Assembly (NCBI GenBank): GCA_007570785.1
Contig: ML660201.1
Coordinates: 36,074,090 to 36,138,089, forward strand
Reading direction: 5' to 3'
Origin: Antilocapra americana
Lineage: Eukaryota > Chordata > Mammalia > Artiodactyla > Antilocapridae
Length of the DNA stretch: 64,000 bases
How positions within the stretch are numbered: the stretch's first letter is position 1; each line of letters starts with the position of its first letter. The position numbers and the translations under genes are program-made. Positions 58,919-64,000 of this stretch are shown here, one piece after another. Under the pieces are notes generated by a model, which made no database searches, was not told the DNA's origin, and saw nothing but the letters and a program-made list of their open reading frames with translations.

Positions 58919-59091
58919 TTGCTGTTTAGTGGCTGAGTTGTGTCTGACTCTTTGTGACAGACCCCACAGACTGCAGCATGCCAGGCCTCCCTGTCCCTCA
59001 CCATCTCCCAGAGTTCACCTAAGTTCATGTCCCTTGAGTCAGTGATGCTATCCAACCATCTCTTCTGCCACCTTCTTCTGCCTTCAATCCC
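58919..59091 (-). mobile_element. BovB LINE 3' end, 5'-truncated
   Basis: Reversed BovB terminus: gtgtctgactctttgtgaca, gcagcatgccaggcctccct, gagtcagtgatgctatccaa and cttctgccttcaatccc. A perfect 8-bp target-site duplication, aacatggg, lies at 58911-58918 and 59092-59099. It is inserted in older repeat-like sequence. The 141-codon frame crossing it is not a gene. Confidence 0.92.
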
Positions 59092-59189
59092 AACATGGGA
59101 CACCCAAACAAAGACACACAGGTAGTCCAGAAGAAGCCACGCAGGTCTTGCTGGCAAAGATCATTCCAGGCAAAAGGAAAAGCAATTAC

Positions 59190-59420
59190 AAAACAATGAG
59201 GTAGGAGGGTGCTTGGGGCAGGTGATGATCACTGAGTGAGGCCAGTATGGCTGGAGCAGAGTGAAGTGGAGAAGTAAGGGCAGAAGGGCAGGGGGTGTCA
59301 AAGAGGGGCCAGGGGCCGGACGGCATAGATGCTTGATACTCATGGTAAGAACTGTCGCTTGAGAAGAGGGGTGTCGTTTAGAGGAGTGACAAGACCTGAG
59401 GTGATGTTTAAACAATTCTC
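59190..59420. repeat. Probable ancient interspersed repeat, unclassified
   Basis: aggccagtatggctggagca, aggggccaggggccggac and catggtaagaactgtcg follow the order of a common mammalian repeat also traced at 43.7 and 59.7 kb. I cannot assign the family name. Confidence 0.45.
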
Positions 59421-59709
59421 TGCTTGCTGTGATTCAGATACACAGACACTGTTTTGCTTTTTAATAATGCAGACCAACTTTCATTGTGACAGCGCTGTAC
59501 ACAAGAGAGTGCTCATGAGAAAAACAAAGGCTCCCCATTTAGAATCATTTCATTCAACCCACTTGTTTATCCACTTGTCTGATAAGTGAGAATCAGAGAA
59601 GCAACACCAAAGCACATGTTCTCTGGTTCTGAGTTTTTATCCTTTTTCTACTACACTTCTTTTTGTAATGAAGCACACTGCTAGGTTTCAGTCTTCCTCC
59701 ATTCAGTCA

Positions 59710-60020
59710 TTCCACAAGTATTTACAGAGGCCCTACTATGCGTCAGGCAGGAGCGAATTAGGTAGCAGGGCTGGCCCTCAAAGTCAACAACAGGCCATCA
59801 TGATCCAAGGAGTCAAGAGTCATGTTACCAAAAGGGTAGGTCCATGAGAGGAGCCGCGGCTCTATACTTGAGGAAGCGAAGAGGGCTTCCTGGAGGAAGT
59901 TAAGAGCCAAGGGAAGGCCAATGGAACAAACGGGGTGGTGCAAGGGAGACCAGAGATGTAACAAAGTCCACGGCTTGGCAAAGAAGTGATGAACCCGAGT
60001 GACGACAGCATCTAGCTGGA
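59710..60020. repeat. Probable ancient interspersed repeat, unclassified
   Basis: ccctactatgcgtcaggcag near the start and gggcttcctggaggaagtta in the middle are typical of the same family as at 59190, in a partly overlapping portion. Confidence 0.4.
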
Positions 60021-60379
60021 CCATCATTAGAAATGCAAAATCGCTCCTCTTACTCACCAACTCATAATATGCTGGAGAAGTTCACTGTGGATTATTGAAG
60101 CTTCTTTGTCTAGATGATTCATAACTGGCGTAACTCGCAAGGAGTAAGACCTCTAATTCTGATTTCACTAATTTAGAAATTGTGATTCTTTGGAGCCAAT
60201 GATTAGTTTGGCCTTGTCTAGGAAAAGGATTGGCAATCCAAATTAAAACAAATATGACAAGCTGGTTTAGGAAGCCAGTTTGAGGTATTTTGATATACTT
60301 CAGACAAGTAAAACAGCAAGTGAAATACATGCCAGCCAAGACAGGCCCATATGTTGGCCAGTGAGGCGCCTCAGTAGTC

Positions 60380-60593
60380 CAGGGTTTCTCGATTTGGTTA
60401 CTTAGGACATTTGAGGCAGGCTAATATTTCATTGGGGACTGTCCTGGGTTTTGTGGGATGTTAAGCAGCATTGATAGCGTTGAAGCACTAGATTTAGCTA
60501 GTCCCTCCCCCCGAGATGTAACAACCCAGAATCTCTCCAGACATCACCAAATGTATCCTGAGTAACAAAATCACCCCGAATGTAGACGCACTG
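60380..60593. mobile_element. hAT-Charlie DNA transposon (MER58-type)
   Basis: It starts cagggtttctcgatttggt, contains gactgtcctgggttttgtgg, gatgttaagcagcattg, caacccagaatctctccaga and catcaccaaatgtatcctg, and ends gacgcactgc. Ends are eroded inverted repeats. The subfamily name is from memory and orientation is not assigned. Confidence 0.75.
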
Positions 60594-60742
60594 CAATAAT
60601 GAGGAAGCGACAGACATTTTGGAGTTTTTGAAGGAATACAAGAGAGAAGAGAAGCAAAAGAGCAAAGAACTTGCTGTTCTCCCTGCCCCCATAACATTTT
60701 TCTGTCATTCAATAAAGATCCATTAAAGTGATGATCAGAGAG

Positions 60743-60910
60743 GGTCTTCCCTGGTGGTCCACTGGCTAAGACTCCGTGCTCCCAGTGCAGGAGATCTGGT
60801 TCAATCTCTGCTTAGGGAACTAGACACCATATGTCCCAACTAAAGATCCTGGGTGCCCCAACTAAGATCCAGCATGATCATAAACAGTTTCATTTCTTTT
60901 TTCCAAAAAT
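60743..60910 (+). mobile_element. CHR-2 type SINE
   Basis: gtcttccctggtggtccact, ctccgtgctcccagtgcag, ttagggaactagacacc and ccccaactaagatccagc. A perfect 15-bp target-site duplication, gtgatgatcagagag, lies at 60728-60742 and 60911-60925. Confidence 0.96.
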
Positions 60911-60925
60911 GTGATGATCAGAGAG

Positions 60926-61893
60926 ACTCAACTGTTAGCTCCACCTTCCCCAAGCCTCACACACAGACTCAGTTCAGAAACAAGACTTCAGATCTGAGGT
61001 GATGAACACACAACCACTCTGAAGAGAAAATGGCATGAGAAGATAAAAAGGGTAAAGAAATAAAATGGAGAAAGATGGGCCACTGTAGAGGTTTATTCCA
61101 CCTCCTTCTGGTTCCCTTTCTTGACCACTATGCCAAGCCTGCCACCAAAGCCCTGACCTCAGGGTGCACCACGGCTGGATCACGGAAACCTAGAAGAGCC
61201 TAAGGCAATCACAAAGCACAAAGGACATGAGCTCTTGAAGACACCACTCCCCAGCAGCTTTCATAGGAAAAGGCCTCCACACCTCAGTCACCCCAACAAC
61301 TCTAAGGTCAAGGCCCCTTGATAAATGCTTGAGAACTCTGGGACTCTTTTCTTTTTAATTCAAGAGTCTTGCTTCAATTACACCTTCATATACACTAGTG
61401 TCATATACAACACCAGTCAACAAAGAAATTCTTTTCCCAAAATGTATATGAGTCATACTTAACTGCCCTTTGTTTCTCCATGTTAAGATTTTATGGTTCA
61501 GCAGCAGGCAAAGCAATGTAACAGTACATATATGGAATTCATGCTGTTTGTGAAAGCTTTTACAAAGGTTAAAAAAGAGATCCTTACTTAAAATGAGGCT
61601 TCAGGATTTCTAGAATTTTCAATAAAGCCAGGTTGATGGCTGGTATCTGTACCATTCAAGAGGAATCGCTAGGGACAATTTATAAAACCAATAAAGCTGT
61701 AACAGGTAAGCATTCAATGTTGATTATTTATCCTCATTCAACTTAAGACCCAGGCTTCAAATTAACTGCACACATCACAATTCAACAACTGCTCCCAGTC
61801 AATACTATTGAATTCCATGTTTCTATTACAAATGGACCAGGATAAGAGGGACAGGCCAAAAGGACATCAAAACCTTGCTGCAAACTCCAGCTC
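60926..61893. other. Intronic sequence without recognisable features
   Basis: No confident repeat or exon signature identified. Confidence 0.4.
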
Positions 61894-62033
61894 TCAGGAC
61901 TTCCCTGGGGGTCCAGTGGTTATGACTGGTCACTTTCACTGCAGGGGGTGCAGGATCAATCCCCAGTGGGGGAACTAAGATCCTACATGCTGGGCCATGC
62001 AGCCTTTTCAAAGAAAGAAAAGAAAAAAGAAAA
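61894..62033 (+). mobile_element. CHR SINE
   Basis: aggacttccctgggggtcca, ggtcactttcactgcagggg, gtgggggaactaagatccta and an A-rich tail. An 8-bp target-site duplication, tccagctc, lies at 61886-61893 and 62034-62041. Confidence 0.94.
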
Positions 62034-62041
62034 TCCAGCTC

Positions 62042-62817
62042 ACCTAGGCAAGCTCATCAAGCCGTCCTAGAAATCTCTGAGCCACGTCACTGCCCTCTGT
62101 CTTCGGAAGGACCTGGTTTCTAGTTGTCTAAGAAAAGTTACTAGGCACGAATCTCATCCCCAAGCTGCTATTCAGGACACACCAAATTTCTCTGATTTCT
62201 TTCAGAGCAACAGAGACACTGGCAAAATTTCCATCTTCCCTGCTTTCCTTTTCAATATTCATAAATAAAAAAAGTCCAGGACTTTAAAGTTAAAGGATGG
62301 TATCAAGACATCGCACCATTTTAACTCACTAAAACCAAAAACACATTAAAGTGGATATGACATGTGGAATCCTGCCTTCCCCAGCACACAGTAAGAACCT
62401 GCATGACATTTTGCCATTCATTTCTACCCCCGCCATTACCAAGGGCTAAAGTGAAACACAGTTAAGAATATGAAAGGAACCTCTTAATAAAATAAGTAAT
62501 GTCATTAACAAATTCTTCCCTGAAAGTAACACACAAACAGTAAGAAAATGAAGAAGTTTCTAAATCTGTTAGGATTCTCTGAGTCTTACTTTTTTATCAA
62601 TTGTGTTTTGATTCAAACAAGAGCTTAATATATTCTAATACCTATAAAAAAAATTACAAACCACTTCTTACAATAATAGCCATGTTTCTCCTCCAAGGGT
62701 AAAAGTAAAGTATGTAACAATTTACTGTTCATGAGAAAGAGGAGTGATTTTGATTTACCCTAGAACTAGTTTTGAGGGAGAGATCTCTCAAGTTCTGGGT
62801 CTTCTTGCCTTTGGTCA
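62042..62817. other. Intronic sequence without recognisable features
   Basis: Nothing recognisable on either strand. Confidence 0.4.
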
Positions 62818-62935
62818 GGGAACTTGGGTCCTAGTTTCATCATCTATAAAATGGAAATAACAATGGACTATATCTCACTGAGTCATGGTCAGGGTTATGC
62901 ACTTGCTTAGAAGGCACTTAGTAAGCTGTAACCAT
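62818..62935 (+). mobile_element. MIR SINE fragment
   Basis: cctagtttcatcatctataa, aatggaaataacaatggact and ggcacttagtaagctgtaac match the MIR core and 3' end in sense order. Confidence 0.78.
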
Positions 62936-63760
62936 GACTCTTACTACGACTATCTGACTTTCCTTTGGGCACTCAGAGATGAATAATAGGAGGAAGAGAA
63001 AAACAGCTACACTGGACTGTTTAAGAGGCATAAAAACTTCTTACGACACGTGATTCTAAGAAATATTTATGAGAATTGGACAGGAGTATCATTTATCTCT
63101 TGCAACAAAGGCTAGAAGAGCTTGAGACAAAGAAGTCACCAAAGTAGGCTATGGAGTCAACATTCTCGGGAATTTTTATAAAAAAAAATTAGGCAAATAT
63201 TTTTACAAAATGGTTTAAGCACTAGCTGCTCTTTCAGCCCTAAAATGCTGTGAATATAAAATGCTTCATAATTCTAAACAGAGAGTAAACAGTGAAGACC
63301 CAAATGAGATTAACGAATAAACAATGTCTTTATAAGAAGGGATAATAATTTGAGGTCCTGACTTAATAAACAATGCTTACAAAATATACTGCTTTCCCAT
63401 AGGGTAGATGACCTCATATGTTTTGCTTTGCTTTGTATTAAGAAATTGATTTCTCTCTTCAGGTTGAGACATTTCCTTGATAAACACGAAAATTCACTGC
63501 CTTCCAAAGATATTAGGACTCTCCGGGTAAATTATTCATAAAGAAAAAACATAAAATTACCACAAAATAGCACTTCAGAGGCCACAAACATACCTCCGCA
63601 GGGCTGAAGATGACATTAGACTCTTAAGAAATGAGACTGAAGCCCCTTTTCTGGGAAAAGAACAAACCATTCCCTAAAGAGTTCTAAAGGGAAGGGGAGT
63701 GGTAGGTGGCAGGGCAGCAATGACAGCAAAGCCATTTCCTCAGTTTCCAAGTGATTCTGC
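62936..63760. other. Intronic sequence without recognisable features
   Basis: Nothing recognisable on either strand. Confidence 0.4.
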
Positions 63761-64000
63761 TTTTTAATTTTATTGTAGTATGGTAGAGTGACAATGTCAT
63801 GTTAATTTCTTATGTACAGCAAAGTAACTCTATTATACATATATGTATTCTTTTTAAATAGTCTTCTCCATTATGATTTATCACAGGATATTGAATATAC
63901 AAGGACCTTGTTGTCTATCCATCCTACATGTAAGTTTCCCTCTATCTATGTGATGTCATTACATAGATGCATATTAGGGAGCCTGGGGCTACATCTCCAC
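63761..64000 (-). mobile_element. Cetartiodactyl L1 3' end, running off the window
   Basis: tttaattttattgtagtatg, cttatgtacagcaaagtaac, tctattatacatatatgtat, gatattgaatatacaaggac and cttgttgtctatccatcc correspond in order to the reversed 3' region of artiodactyl L1 copies. The element continues past the right edge. Confidence 0.8.

Larger units (their letters stand above)
33396..64000 (-). other. PTPRG: PTPRG intron upstream of the exon (partial)
   Basis: This is inferred as intron because it precedes the acceptor of the PTPRG exon on the minus strand. No signal-peptide exon or CpG-island promoter was found up to 64000, so the first exon must lie beyond the right edge. Two large L1 3' ends and most of the minus-oriented Bov-tA copies are here. 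Confidence 0.8.

Noticed and set aside
58732..59157. 141-codon open reading frame on the minus strand
   Set aside because: Its middle is the reversed BovB 3' end and its flanks are older repeat-like sequence, so it is a composite of repeats.
1..64000. Endogenous retrovirus or LTR elements
   Set aside because: No paired LTRs, primer-binding site or retroviral gene similarity was recognised; old solitary LTR remnants below my detection cannot be excluded.

Overview
The window is nuclear DNA of a ruminant, most likely a bovid. The tRNA-headed Bov-tA SINEs, dimeric BovA2 SINEs with an (AGC)n tail, BovB LINE 3' ends and cetartiodactyl CHR SINEs place it there. I cannot separate cattle, buffalo, sheep or goat from sequence alone. 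No bacterial, viral or plasmid features are present.

One protein-coding exon is supported. Positions 33285-33395 on the minus strand form a 111-bp internal exon with clean splice sites on both sides. Its peptide matches the start of the mature receptor-type protein tyrosine phosphatase gamma (PTPRG), just before the carbonic-anhydrase-like domain. This is exon 2 if the human numbering I recall holds. The rest is then intron of a very large gene: 1-33284 is part of the downstream intron and 33396-64000 is part of the upstream intron. No promoter, first exon, polyadenylation site or other exon was found, as expected for a gene whose first introns each exceed 100 kb in mammals.

The introns carry the usual layered repeats. 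The oldest are L2 and MIR fragments, L1M fragments and hAT-Charlie/Tigger DNA transposon fossils (MER5A, MER2, a MER58-type element and three members of one Charlie family). Next come CHR SINEs, a more recent L1 3' end at 44.7-46.4 kb, and ruminant Bov-tA, BovA2 and BovB copies. Many SINEs keep perfect target-site duplications, which fix insertion order. For example, a BovA2 dimer sits inside a CHR SINE at 6.6-6.9 kb, and another BovA2 sits head-to-head on the tail of a Bov-tA at 17.5 kb. The 22.3-26.4, 31.7-33.3, 38.1-43.4 and 46.4-49.7 kb stretches are nearly free of recognisable repeats.

The most unusual items are: an imperfect inverted repeat of about 250 bp at 21.1-21.9 kb made of a sequence I do not recognise; a 38-bp fossil matching only the 5' half of tRNA-Gly(TCC) inside an old L1; a SINE with three tandem tRNA-like heads inserted as one unit; an exact 23-bp triplication inside an L1; and an apparent two-residue insertion in the PTPRG exon. 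None of these amounts to a new multi-gene system.
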